DNA from: Maribacter caenipelagi
GTDB taxonomy: Bacteria > Bacteroidota > Bacteroidia > Flavobacteriales > Flavobacteriaceae
Reading direction: 5' to 3'
Length of the DNA: 64,000 nucleotides
Assembly: GCF_004364175.1 (NCBI RefSeq)
Contig: NZ_SNZW01000016.1
Location: 1-64,000, forward strand
In this document: positions 1-7,759 of the stretch, in pieces
Layout of the letters: the number at the start of each line of letters is the position of its first letter
Position numbering within the stretch: the first letter of the stretch is position 1
The notes under the pieces: generated by a model
The model's input: the letters and a program-made list of their open reading frames with translations, nothing else
Database searches by the model: none
Told to the model about the DNA's origin: nothing
Made by a program: the position numbers and the translations under genes

Positions 1-52
1 GTTTGCGCCGATGGTACTGCTATACCAAGTGGGAGAGTAGGTAGCCGCCTTT
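1..52 (+). rRNA. rrf: 5S ribosomal RNA, 3' end (partial)
   Basis: The first ~50 bases carry the typical 3' part of a bacterial 5S rRNA: CGCCGATGGTACTGC, then GTGGGAGAGTAGGT and a closing CCGCC. The 5' part is outside the window, so this is the tail of an rRNA operon read on the plus strand. The exact 3' end is placed just before the terminator hairpin and may be off by a few bases. Confidence 0.85.
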
Positions 53-57
53 TTCGA

Positions 58-90
58 AAGCCCTTTACAGAAATGTAAGGGGCTTTTTTT
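58..90 (+). terminator. Rho-independent terminator of the rRNA operon
   Basis: A 12-bp stem (58-69 with 74-85, one G-T pair) closes a GAAA tetraloop and runs into seven to eight T residues. It follows the 5S rRNA directly, as expected for the end of an rRNA operon. Confidence 0.85.
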
Positions 91-221
91 ATACCTAATA
101 GCCTAGGGAGAGGAGTGATGGTCTCATCTCTTGTTCTATTTTTGCCTTATAATTCATTAGAATAATCATTGAATGGAATATTGGATTGTAGGAATGTTCG
201 GTATTATAATAACTAATTTAA

Positions 222-854
222 ATGTCTTACTTAAAATCATTAGAGAAAGAAGAAAAGTTCAATACCATTTCTCACGGTATCGGGGCATTATTGGCTATAG
301 TAGGAATGATTTTATTGATTAATGCTAATAATCATAAATCTGAATATTCTACGTGGGGAATAGTTATATATAGTATGTCATTAATAAGCATGTTATCAGT
401 ATCTACAATATATCATGCAGTCGTCAATAAAATTTGGAAACTTAGAATGAGAATTCTAGACCATATAAATATTTATTACTTAATAGCTGGTACATATACT
501 CCTGTAGCTTTAATAACACTTTTAAACGGTAATGGATGGTTGGTTTTCTTTGCTGTATGGGGTATAGCTACTATTGGAACTATTTTAAAGCTATTCTTCA
601 CAGGTAGATTTGAAATTGTATCATTATTATTATACTTGGCAATGGGCTGGCTGATTGTATTTGATTTTCAGAATTTAGTTGATAATACTTCTGAACTGGG
701 AATTCAATTACTCATGATTGGTGGGGCATTCTATACTATTGGTATTATATTTTATGCAGTAAGAAGAATTCCGTACAACCATTTTATCTGGCATCTTTTT
801 GTTCTAGCTGGTGCAATATGTCATTGGTTCTTTATCTACTTGGATGTCATTTAA
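222..854 (+). CDS. Hemolysin III / TrhA family membrane protein
   Basis: The 210-residue protein is almost entirely hydrophobic with about seven membrane segments. It has the family landmarks: NTISHGIGA near residue 15, TIYHAV near 62, DHINIYYLIAGTYTP near 80-95, and WHLFVLAGAICHW near the C terminus. These histidines are the likely metal site shared with the PAQR/adiponectin receptor superfamily. The length is normal for the family. The name 'hemolysin' is historical; in most bacteria the role is unproven and may concern membrane lipid homeostasis. It stands alone after the rRNA operon. A TATTTTTG box at 137-144 could be its -7 promoter element, but no good -33 partner is seen. Confidence 0.9.
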   Translation: MSYLKSLEKEEKFNTISHGIGALLAIVGMILLINANNHKSEYSTWGIVIYSMSLISMLSVSTIYHAVVNKIWKLRMRILDHINIYYLIAGTYTPVALITLLNGNGWLVFFAVWGIATIGTILKLFFTGRFEIVSLLLYLAMGWLIVFDFQNLVDNTSELGIQLLMIGGAFYTIGIIFYAVRRIPYNHFIWHLFVLAGAICHWFFIYLDVI

Positions 855-878
855 GAAGTATATGGCTCCATTGATAAT

Positions 879-1304
879 TTACGAATCTATAATATTTTTA
901 TATTCCTTGTAAAACGTTTCTATTTTTAACATCGATCGATTTAAGAACTCCATGGTCTCTCTCCAACTATTCTTGTTGTGTATGGATACATTTTTAAGTT
1001 GAATATATATTCTGGAAATGTCCTTTTTGTTATCTAGAATAAAGAAATCTTCATAAATAGCTTCAGGTAGATATTCATCTACTAATATTGATTTTAAAGC
1101 TACAAGTTTATCCCAAACCTTTACACGTTGTTCTAGATCTGAATCTACATCAATGGAAACCATTGCCATTTTTAAATCAAAATGAAACTTAAAGGATAGT
1201 CCTTTTACCTTTGTCTTATATAAGGTCCATTTATTCGGAAATGATTTTCCAAAAGCGATCCAAAATTCTTCACGTAATTTTCTTGAGTCTTCTTTACTGA
1301 ACAT
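879..1304 (-). CDS. DUF4268 domain protein
   Basis: A 141-residue soluble protein that begins MFSKEDSRKLREEFWIAFGK and contains WTLYKTKVKGLSFKFHFD. This is the pattern of the small DUF4268 proteins common in Bacteroidota. No catalytic motif is visible and the function is unknown. It starts on the base next to the stop of the upstream ZIP transporter gene, so the two are very likely one transcript with coupled translation. A regulatory or unrelated role is equally possible. Confidence 0.8.
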   Translation of the reverse strand: MFSKEDSRKLREEFWIAFGKSFPNKWTLYKTKVKGLSFKFHFDLKMAMVSIDVDSDLEQRVKVWDKLVALKSILVDEYLPEAIYEDFFILDNKKDISRIYIQLKNVSIHNKNSWRETMEFLNRSMLKIETFYKEYKNIIDS

Positions 1305-1976
1305 TTATAAAAAATATGCGATTGTTATCCCTAGTATAATCACCAATAACTTTCTTAAATTGAATTTATGCCCTTCAGAACTTTCAAATAATATTACGGT
1401 AGAAATATGTAAAAATACTCCAATTACTAATGCATTTAAATAGACTCCATAGGTGGATAATAAATCAATAGTATGTGCTAAATAGGTGCCTAGGGGTGTC
1501 ATTATAGAAAATAATACCATAAAGAGTCCGGCTAATACTGGTTTAATATTAGAGCCTAAAAGAAAGATACTTAATATAATGGCTATTGGAATTTTATGAA
1601 TTAAAATACCAAATATGATAGTATCATTACTACCAATAGGAAGACCTTCAAGAAGTGAATGTATACAAAGACTTATAAAGAGTAACCACGGAAAATTTTG
1701 ACTCTCTTTTGAGATATGTACATGACCATGTTCAGCTCCTTTAGAGAAGAATTCTAAAAATATTTGAAACAATATTCCCAACATTATAAAAACGCCAATG
1801 GACCTAGAATCAATTGTCGAATATACTTCAGGGAGCATTTCAAAGATGGTAAGCGCTAAAAGAAAAGCACCACTAAATGCTAGTAAGAGTTTAAATGATT
1901 CGTTTTTTTGTGGTTTGGTGATGACCACAAAAAGAAAACTAATAAGCACTCCCAGAATAGGTAAAATATAAATCAT
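1305..1976 (-). CDS. ZIP family divalent metal transporter
   Basis: The 223-residue protein has about seven to eight membrane segments. Two ZIP signatures are visible: HSLLEGLPIG near residue 106 (His and Glu of helix 4) and HKIPIAIILS near residue 127 (helix 5). A short loop HGHVHIS between them is histidine-rich, as in the variable metal-binding loop of ZIP proteins. It probably imports zinc, iron or manganese across the inner membrane; the substrate cannot be read from sequence. It is the first gene of a two-gene unit with the DUF4268 gene. Confidence 0.88.
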   Translation of the reverse strand: MIYILPILGVLISFLFVVITKPQKNESFKLLLAFSGAFLLALTIFEMLPEVYSTIDSRSIGVFIMLGILFQIFLEFFSKGAEHGHVHISKESQNFPWLLFISLCIHSLLEGLPIGSNDTIIFGILIHKIPIAIILSIFLLGSNIKPVLAGLFMVLFSIMTPLGTYLAHTIDLLSTYGVYLNALVIGVFLHISTVILFESSEGHKFNLRKLLVIILGITIAYFL

Positions 1977-2042
1977 GTAGATGTTGATAAACCTTTTAAA
2001 AAAGGAAATAGGTCATTAATTAAACAGGCGTCAAAATTAGCG

Positions 2043-2050
2043 TATTTTTG
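2043..2050 (+). promoter_or_regulatory. Putative -7 promoter box for the THUMP methyltransferase gene
   Basis: TATTTTTG matches the Bacteroidota -7 consensus TAnnTTTG and ends 14 bases before the ATG at 2065. No clear TTG at the -33 position is seen, so support is from the -7 box and position only. Confidence 0.45.
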
Positions 2051-2064
2051 CGGTACGAGAAAAG

Positions 2065-3240
2065 ATGAATATGGGTAATAATTTTAAAATGGTCGCAAAG
2101 ACCTTATTTGGTTTTGAAGAACTGCTTTCGAAAGAACTTAGAAATCTTGGTGCTAGTAATGTTGTAGAGGGAACTAGAAATGTATCTTTTGAGGGAGATA
2201 CTGGGTTTATGTACAAAGCCAATCTATGTTTAAGAACAGCAATTAAAATTATAAAACCTATACATTCATTTCGTGTTAGAGATGAAAATGATTTGTATAA
2301 GAAAATTTATGCAATGGATTGGACAGAATATCTTTCTGTTAGTGAAACATTTGCTATTGATGCTACGGTGAACTCAGAACAGTTTACACATTCATTGTAT
2401 GTATCGCAAAACACAAAAGATGCGATAGTTGATAAATTTAGAGATACAGATGGCACAAGACCAGATGTAGATGTTAAGGATCCTGATCTTCGTATAAATA
2501 TTCACATTCATAATAATGACTGTAATGTTTCTTTAGATAGTTCTGGTTATTCATTGCATAAAAGAGGTTACCGTACCGCAACCAATATTGCGCCTATAAA
2601 TGAAGTTTTAGCTTCAGGTTTGCTGTTGTTGAGTGGTTGGGACGGTCAATGTGACTTTCTTGACCCAATGTGTGGTAGTGGTACAATGTTAACAGAGGCA
2701 GCAATGATCGCATGTAATATACCAGCTAATATTAATAGAAAAGGTTTTGCTTTTGAGAAGTGGACAGATTTTGATGCTGATTTATTTGAGAAAATTATTG
2801 ATTCAAGTTTAAAGAAAACGAGGGAGTTTCATCATAAGATTATTGGTTACGATAAAGCACCTTCTGCTGTAAGAAAGGCACAAGATAATATTGAGAATGC
2901 AAATCTTGATGAATATATAACTGTCGAAAGAAAAGATTTCTTTAAAACCTCTAAACAAACAGAAGGAACATTGCACATGTGTTTTAACCCACCATACGGT
3001 GAGCGTTTAGATATTGAAATGGAGAACTTTTATAGTGCGATAGGTGACACTTTAAAACAAGGCTACCCAGGTACTAATGCTTGGTTTATAACAAGTAACC
3101 TACCTGCTCTTAAATTTGTAGGCTTAAGACCTTCTCGCAAGATTAAAGTGTTTAACAGCCACTTAGAGTCTCGTTTGGTAAAGTATGAGATGTACGAAGG
3201 AAGTAAGAAAGCGAAGTATCAAAAAAACGCGGAGCAATGA
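2065..3240 (+). CDS. THUMP-domain class I SAM-dependent RNA methyltransferase (RlmL N-terminal type)
   Basis: This 391-residue enzyme has an N-terminal ferredoxin-like/THUMP region (about 5-155) that binds RNA and a C-terminal Rossmann methyltransferase. The SAM-binding loop DPMCGSGTMLTEAA is at about 200 and the catalytic motif NPPYGERL at about 308. The family methylates guanine N2 in rRNA; in E. coli the equivalent half of RlmL makes m2G2445 of 23S rRNA. The second half of E. coli RlmL (the RlmK unit) is absent here, which is usual outside gammaproteobacteria. An alternative start is the Met two codons later. The stop overlaps the next start by four bases. Confidence 0.9.
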   Translation: MNMGNNFKMVAKTLFGFEELLSKELRNLGASNVVEGTRNVSFEGDTGFMYKANLCLRTAIKIIKPIHSFRVRDENDLYKKIYAMDWTEYLSVSETFAIDATVNSEQFTHSLYVSQNTKDAIVDKFRDTDGTRPDVDVKDPDLRINIHIHNNDCNVSLDSSGYSLHKRGYRTATNIAPINEVLASGLLLLSGWDGQCDFLDPMCGSGTMLTEAAMIACNIPANINRKGFAFEKWTDFDADLFEKIIDSSLKKTREFHHKIIGYDKAPSAVRKAQDNIENANLDEYITVERKDFFKTSKQTEGTLHMCFNPPYGERLDIEMENFYSAIGDTLKQGYPGTNAWFITSNLPALKFVGLRPSRKIKVFNSHLESRLVKYEMYEGSKKAKYQKNAEQ

Positions 3241-3467
3241 AGTTAAAATACAAAGTTCTAATCTATAATTTTTTAAGTTTCGCAGTACTATTTGTCTTAT
3301 TTCGTTATATTTTATACGTGAGTATATCTATGAACTCTCTTTATTTATCTGCTATAGCAGCTATTGCTGCTTCTATTTTAGCTCCGAAATTTGCAATAAC
3401 TAGGATAGAGGGCTTTGAGAAAATAGTAATGAAATGGGTATTTATAAAAGGATTCAAGGTTTTATAA
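3237..3467 (+). CDS. Small membrane protein, unknown function
   Basis: A 76-residue protein with two likely membrane helices (about 8-28 and 33-55) and a basic C terminus. Its ATG overlaps the stop of the methyltransferase gene (ATGA), which indicates translational coupling and supports it as a real gene. I do not recognise a family. Its 3' end overlaps the stop of the convergent DUF6048 gene by a few bases. Confidence 0.7.
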   Translation: MKLKYKVLIYNFLSFAVLFVLFRYILYVSISMNSLYLSAIAAIAASILAPKFAITRIEGFEKIVMKWVFIKGFKVL

Positions 3468-4253
3468 GCGTTCTTTTGGCTTGGGTGGACCTTCTGGTTC
3501 TGTAGAATTTTCAATCTTTTTCTTGATCTTATTTTTCTTTTTATAAAGAGGTAAGTAATAAGAAATGCTGTAGTTATATCCTATTCCGAAATTACTATCC
3601 CAGGTTACCTTATTAAAACCGGGTATCCAAAGATTTGGAAAGCGTTCATCATCATCTTCTTTTTGACTCAAAATAAGACCTAGTCGTATACTTGCTCCCA
3701 GATATAGATTAGAGAACAATTCAACTTTCGTACCAAAAACGCCCTCAATCCATGTAGCAGAAAGACCCGAAAATTTTTCAGGAATATCAGAGCCATTTGC
3801 AAAACCATCTGGACTCCAGTACCTATTCGTATCGAAATATTGATAATTATTAAGCGTATTGTCGAATGTACTGAATGCTAATCGACCACCCATGTAAATT
3901 AGGTTTTGCTCACCGTACCAGTTCGCATAAGTATTTTTGTTTACACCTAATTTTATGTAATTACCCGAGGTGGTGAAGTTATATAGGTCTTCTTGTCGCG
4001 TTTTCTCTTCTGTACCTAATTCTGCCGCTAAATATAAATTTTGGGTTAATCTATAATCAGCTACTATTTCAAAACCTTTATAATTATCATCTAAAGCTCC
4101 GGTTAAAATTCGGCTTAAATCAATTCCCAAGCCTAAGCCATATGACTGTTTGTACTCAATAGTATCTTTTGGGTTTAGATCAATAGGCTTATTTTGACTA
4201 AATGCCGACCAAGTAATTATTAAGAATAAAAGATTAATGAAATATCTTGACAT
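3462..4253 (-). CDS. DUF6048 family secreted or outer-membrane protein
   Basis: A 263-residue protein with an N-terminal signal peptide ending near AFSQ and alternating beta-strand segments such as YGLGLGIDLSRILTGALDD, NLYLAAELGTEE and FGIGYNYSISYYLPLY. This suggests a small outer-membrane beta barrel. The C-terminal tail is lysine- and proline-rich. Its start overlaps the end of the DUF6452 gene by 20 bases. The RlmD-DUF6452-DUF6048 order is a familiar flavobacterial arrangement, which is the main basis for the family name. Function is unknown. Confidence 0.8.
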   Translation of the reverse strand: MSRYFINLLFLIITWSAFSQNKPIDLNPKDTIEYKQSYGLGLGIDLSRILTGALDDNYKGFEIVADYRLTQNLYLAAELGTEEKTRQEDLYNFTTSGNYIKLGVNKNTYANWYGEQNLIYMGGRLAFSTFDNTLNNYQYFDTNRYWSPDGFANGSDIPEKFSGLSATWIEGVFGTKVELFSNLYLGASIRLGLILSQKEDDDERFPNLWIPGFNKVTWDSNFGIGYNYSISYYLPLYKKKNKIKKKIENSTEPEGPPKPKERL

Positions 4254-4740
4254 GTGTAGAATCTGAGTTAGTGACTAACGATTGTGTTATTTCGATGTCT
4301 TGAATCCAATTATCGGAATCTTGTGTTGCATTTGCTTCTAGTTCATCATAGTTAACTACAAAACCACAACCACGAGAGAGAAAGTCTTCAATTCTTGAAT
4401 ATGTAAAATTAATGGTGTCAACATTACCTGTTTCAGCTCCATCATCGTTGGCAGCAGAGTTGCTTATTAATATAAAACTAGTAGCATCTTCGTCAGTTTT
4501 TAAAGGAATTGATATGGTACTTAAATTGCTGCGATCTGTCACCGTATTAACGGTAATAGTTTGCCCAACACCAACTACTCTTATATTAGGAACTTCCTTT
4601 AAGGTAGCTGTATCTGATATATCATAAAATTCTATGACGAGTAGGGGAGTATCACCTTCTACGCAGATATCATCTTTCTCACACGATGATGAGAACATTA
4701 TCCCTAGAAAAATCAATAATCCGATTTGAAATCTTCTCAT
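4234..4740 (-). CDS. DUF6452 family lipoprotein
   Basis: 168 residues. The N terminus has a hydrophobic stretch followed by SSSCEKDD, a lipobox, so the mature protein should be lipid-anchored in the envelope. The remainder has beta-rich segments (LLVIEFYDISDTATLKEVPN). It lies one base after the rlmD stop and overlaps the DUF6048 start, so the three genes are one operon. DUF6452 and DUF6048 probably act together in the envelope; the association with a tRNA/rRNA-methylase gene may only be transcriptional. Function is unknown. Confidence 0.8.
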   Translation of the reverse strand: MRRFQIGLLIFLGIMFSSSCEKDDICVEGDTPLLVIEFYDISDTATLKEVPNIRVVGVGQTITVNTVTDRSNLSTISIPLKTDEDATSFILISNSAANDDGAETGNVDTINFTYSRIEDFLSRGCGFVVNYDELEANATQDSDNWIQDIEITQSLVTNSDSTHVKIFH

Positions 4741-4741
4741 T

Positions 4742-6154
4742 TTAAACTTTCTTTTCTAAAAGTACAACATTTTCTACGTGATGGGTCTGTGGAAACATAT
4801 CTACTGGCTGAACCTTAGTAATATCATACATCTCTTTCATTAGCTCTAAATCTCTTGCCTGTGTTGCGCTATTACAGCTAACGTAAACTACTTTTTTAGG
4901 CGCTATGTTCAATATTTGTTGAACTACATCTTTATGCATACCATCGCGTGGAGGATCTGTGATAATAACATCGGGTACACCGTTTTGAGCAATAAACTGT
5001 TCGTTGAACACATTTTTCATGTCACCAACAAAAAAGTCAACGTTTTTTATTTCGTTTCGCTCTGCATTTGCTTTGGCATCTAAAATTGCTTCAGGTACCG
5101 ATTCTATACCCACTACTTTTTTTGCTTTTTTAGAAACGAATTGTGCAATAGTACCAGTACCTGTGTACAAATCATAAACCAGTTCATCACCCTTTAAATC
5201 GGCAAAATTTCTGGTGATTTTATATAGTTCGTAAGCTTGTTCTGAATTTGTTTGATAAAAGGATTTTGCATTGATTTTGAATTTCAAACCTTCCATTTCT
5301 TCAAATATGTGGTCTCTTCCAGAAAAACAGATAATTTCTTGATCGTATATTGTATCATTCTGTTTAGGGTTAATAACATATAATAAAGACGTAATCTCGG
5401 GAAAAGTTACAGAAAGGTGATTTAAGAGTAATTCTCTTTTTTCTTTATCATTTTCAAAAAATTGTACCAATATCATGATTTCACCGATAGACGACGTACG
5501 TATCATTAAAGTACGTAGCATGCCATATTGATTTCTTGGATTAAAAAAAGTTAATCCGTTCTCCGTAGCAAATCTTTTGGTTTCTAAACGTATTGCGTTT
5601 GATGGATCTTTTTGTAGGTGACATTTTTTAATGTCCAAAATCTTGTCCCACATGCCCGGTATATGAAACCCTAAGGCATTTCTATCTTCTATTTGATTAT
5701 CAGATTTTACTTCTTCAAGGGTTAACCAACGGCTATCTGAAAAAGAAAATTCCATTTTGTTTCTATAGAAGTATTGTTGCGCTGAGCCAAGAATTGGCGT
5801 AAGCTCGGGCAAATCTAAATGACCTATTCTTTTTAGGTTATTTTCCACTTCTTTCTGCTTGTAAAAAAGTTGGTGCTCGTAGCCCATATCTTGCCACTTG
5901 CAGCCTCCACAAACATTAAAATGCTGACAAACCGGGTCTACCCTTTTATCTGAAAGACTATGAAAGTTAATAGCCGTACCTTCAAAATACGCTTTTCTCT
6001 TTTTGGTAGTTTGTACATCTACCACGTCGCCAGGTACGGTGTTATTTAAGAAAATAACCCTACCATCTGGAGCTTTACCAATAGTTTTACCCTTTGCAGC
6101 AGCATCGGTTACCATTACATTTTCAAAAACCACTCGCTTTGTCTTTTTTCGCAT
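4742..6154 (-). CDS. rlmD: 23S rRNA (uracil-5-)-methyltransferase RlmD
   Basis: The 470-residue protein has an N-terminal TRAM domain (about 1-60), the iron-sulfur cysteines CQHFNVCGGCKW near residue 75 with a further Cys in DIKKCHLQ, and a C-terminal SAM methyltransferase (DLYTGTGTIAQF, then ITDPPRDGMH). The catalytic Cys is in VYVSCNSATQARDL. This matches TrmA/RlmD enzymes that make m5U1939 in 23S rRNA. A start nine codons further upstream (6181) is possible, but a TACTTTTG promoter box overlaps that stretch, so the Met at 6154 (MRKKTKR) is preferred. It heads the rlmD-DUF6452-DUF6048 operon. Confidence 0.92.
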   Translation of the reverse strand: MRKKTKRVVFENVMVTDAAAKGKTIGKAPDGRVIFLNNTVPGDVVDVQTTKKRKAYFEGTAINFHSLSDKRVDPVCQHFNVCGGCKWQDMGYEHQLFYKQKEVENNLKRIGHLDLPELTPILGSAQQYFYRNKMEFSFSDSRWLTLEEVKSDNQIEDRNALGFHIPGMWDKILDIKKCHLQKDPSNAIRLETKRFATENGLTFFNPRNQYGMLRTLMIRTSSIGEIMILVQFFENDKEKRELLLNHLSVTFPEITSLLYVINPKQNDTIYDQEIICFSGRDHIFEEMEGLKFKINAKSFYQTNSEQAYELYKITRNFADLKGDELVYDLYTGTGTIAQFVSKKAKKVVGIESVPEAILDAKANAERNEIKNVDFFVGDMKNVFNEQFIAQNGVPDVIITDPPRDGMHKDVVQQILNIAPKKVVYVSCNSATQARDLELMKEMYDITKVQPVDMFPQTHHVENVVLLEKKV

Positions 6155-6158
6155 GTGG

Positions 6159-6166
6159 CAAAAGTA
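6159..6166 (-). promoter_or_regulatory. Putative -7 promoter box for rlmD
   Basis: On the minus strand the sequence reads TACTTTTG, a match to TAnnTTTG, with only four bases between it and the ATG at 6154. Transcription would begin at or next to the start codon, giving an almost leaderless mRNA. No clear -33 element is seen. Confidence 0.45.
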
Positions 6167-6277
6167 AGCATCCGTTGGCATTTATTATAACTAATAAACA
6201 TAGTAGGTCTGTTATATTTAGTTAAAAAAGTGTGATTAATATGGTAGAAAAGCAATCATTTGTTTTGTGAAAATGAA

Positions 6278-6315
6278 AAAGTCCGGAAACCTTGAATGTA
6301 AGATTTCCGGACTTT
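6278..6315 (-). terminator. Rho-independent terminator after the MscS-related gene
   Basis: A perfect 12-bp stem (AAAGTCCGGAAA, 6278-6289, with its complement 6304-6315) around a 14-base loop. Read on the minus strand it is followed by a T run. It lies 25 bases beyond the stop of the minus-strand channel gene. Confidence 0.85.
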
Positions 6316-6339
6316 AAAAAATTAAATAAATTTTTGCTG

Positions 6340-7512
6340 CTATTTAGTTTTATTGAATTTATTTAAAATTCTTTCCATTTGTTTACCGGCGGCTTCTCTA
6401 CCTCCAAGTCCAAATGATAAAGCAATAGTTACCGCAATGGTACCTAATGTAATACCAAAAGCCATATTTATAATTTCATCGCCAAGACCCATTGTCTTAA
6501 GACCCATTGCCAAGAAAATAGCTAAAATACACATTCTTACAATTGAAGCAATAAAAAGACTGCTATCATCTTTCGCCATTGCTTTGTGGGCTGTTGAAGC
6601 TATCCAGTTCCCTATGATTAAAATTACCAATCCGAAAAGGATATTTCCAGAAACACCTACTAAAGTGTCTAGTACATTGGTAAGTTTTTCAAATTCTAAT
6701 TTTTCTAATGCAGTAGTAATTCCGAAAAGAACAATAAAAAAGTAAACAACATTACCTATAAGTTTTGCAAGGTTTGTATTCGATGATAAGCTGCTTAAAT
6801 TCATTCGGTTGACGATACCGTCTAAATTTAAACTTTCTAATAAATCGGTTACTAAGCCAGCAACAAATTTACCTCCGATAACGAAGATTAATAGAATAAG
6901 TACAGCAACAATTATTTTAGGAATTGCATTGAAGAACTGTTCTAGCATATGTGTAGCTGGTACAGAAATAGCATCCATATTTAATATATTCAGAGCCGTT
7001 ATCAATAATGGTATAAATATAAAAATGAAAACTACTTTTTTAAGTATGTTTACTAAATCTAAATTCTCTGGTAATTTTAATTTAGGTACAAAGCTTTGTA
7101 TAGTTTCGCCAGAAAGACCTACTAGTTCAGAAACTATGGTAGCCAACATATAACCGATGTAGCCCACTAGACCTGCACCTACTATATTAGGTATGTAATC
7201 TGTAAAGCCATTTAATAAATTTTTGACTGGGTCTAATACACTTGTCATGCCTAGCTTTTCTAAAGCTAGCATGAAAACAAAAATCATGATAAAGAAGTAT
7301 ACAAGTTTCCCTATAAAGGAAGAAAGTACAACTTTACCTGAGCCGAGTTTACTATCGATATTGGTTCGTTTAATTAATTTGGTAATAAACCTTTTTAGAA
7401 ATCCGGCAATAAACCATCCTATTAAAAGAATAAGTATTGCGCCAATTGTAGTAGGTAAAAAATCTCCAACTGAGTTAGAAAGGCTAGTCATCATGTTCTC
7501 TAAATAATTCAT
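6340..7512 (-). CDS. MscS-related membrane protein with duplicated conserved TM-helix units
   Basis: 390 residues, about ten hydrophobic helices. The unit 'amphipathic helix, TTIGAILILLIGWFIAGFLKR, then GKLVYFFIMIFVFMLALEKLGM' (about 15-90) is repeated at about 195-275 (PKIIVAVLILLIFVIGGKF, then NVVYFFIVLFGITTALEKLEF), and a further copy is partly recognisable near 285-310. This is the 'conserved TM helix' family often annotated as mechanosensitive channel. I do not see the beta-domain that forms the cytoplasmic cage of MscS. A role in osmotic adaptation is inferred, not shown. Single-gene unit with its own terminator. Confidence 0.78.
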   Translation of the reverse strand: MNYLENMMTSLSNSVGDFLPTTIGAILILLIGWFIAGFLKRFITKLIKRTNIDSKLGSGKVVLSSFIGKLVYFFIMIFVFMLALEKLGMTSVLDPVKNLLNGFTDYIPNIVGAGLVGYIGYMLATIVSELVGLSGETIQSFVPKLKLPENLDLVNILKKVVFIFIFIPLLITALNILNMDAISVPATHMLEQFFNAIPKIIVAVLILLIFVIGGKFVAGLVTDLLESLNLDGIVNRMNLSSLSSNTNLAKLIGNVVYFFIVLFGITTALEKLEFEKLTNVLDTLVGVSGNILFGLVILIIGNWIASTAHKAMAKDDSSLFIASIVRMCILAIFLAMGLKTMGLGDEIINMAFGITLGTIAVTIALSFGLGGREAAGKQMERILNKFNKTK

Positions 7513-7759
7513 AGTGTTCTTTTTATAATAAATTGGTTGTATTTATTAGGACACAAATTTTTGTTAATGGTCACATATTATCGTAGTTCATAGGTTCTTT
7601 TAGGTTTTATAGTAGTTCAAAAAAAATATTTATTAAGTTTGTATTTCTACAGGATGATTTCTCTCCCACGCTGAATTTTCGCCCCGTTAACTTTTCGGGA
7701 TTTGAAAGGAAAAAGGTATAGAAGGAATTGCTAAAGTTTTATTTAAAGTAATTTTTATC

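Noticed and set aside
6353..7507. Plus-strand open frames inside the MscS-related gene
   Set aside because: They are antisense shadows of a clear membrane protein and have no start context or family pattern.
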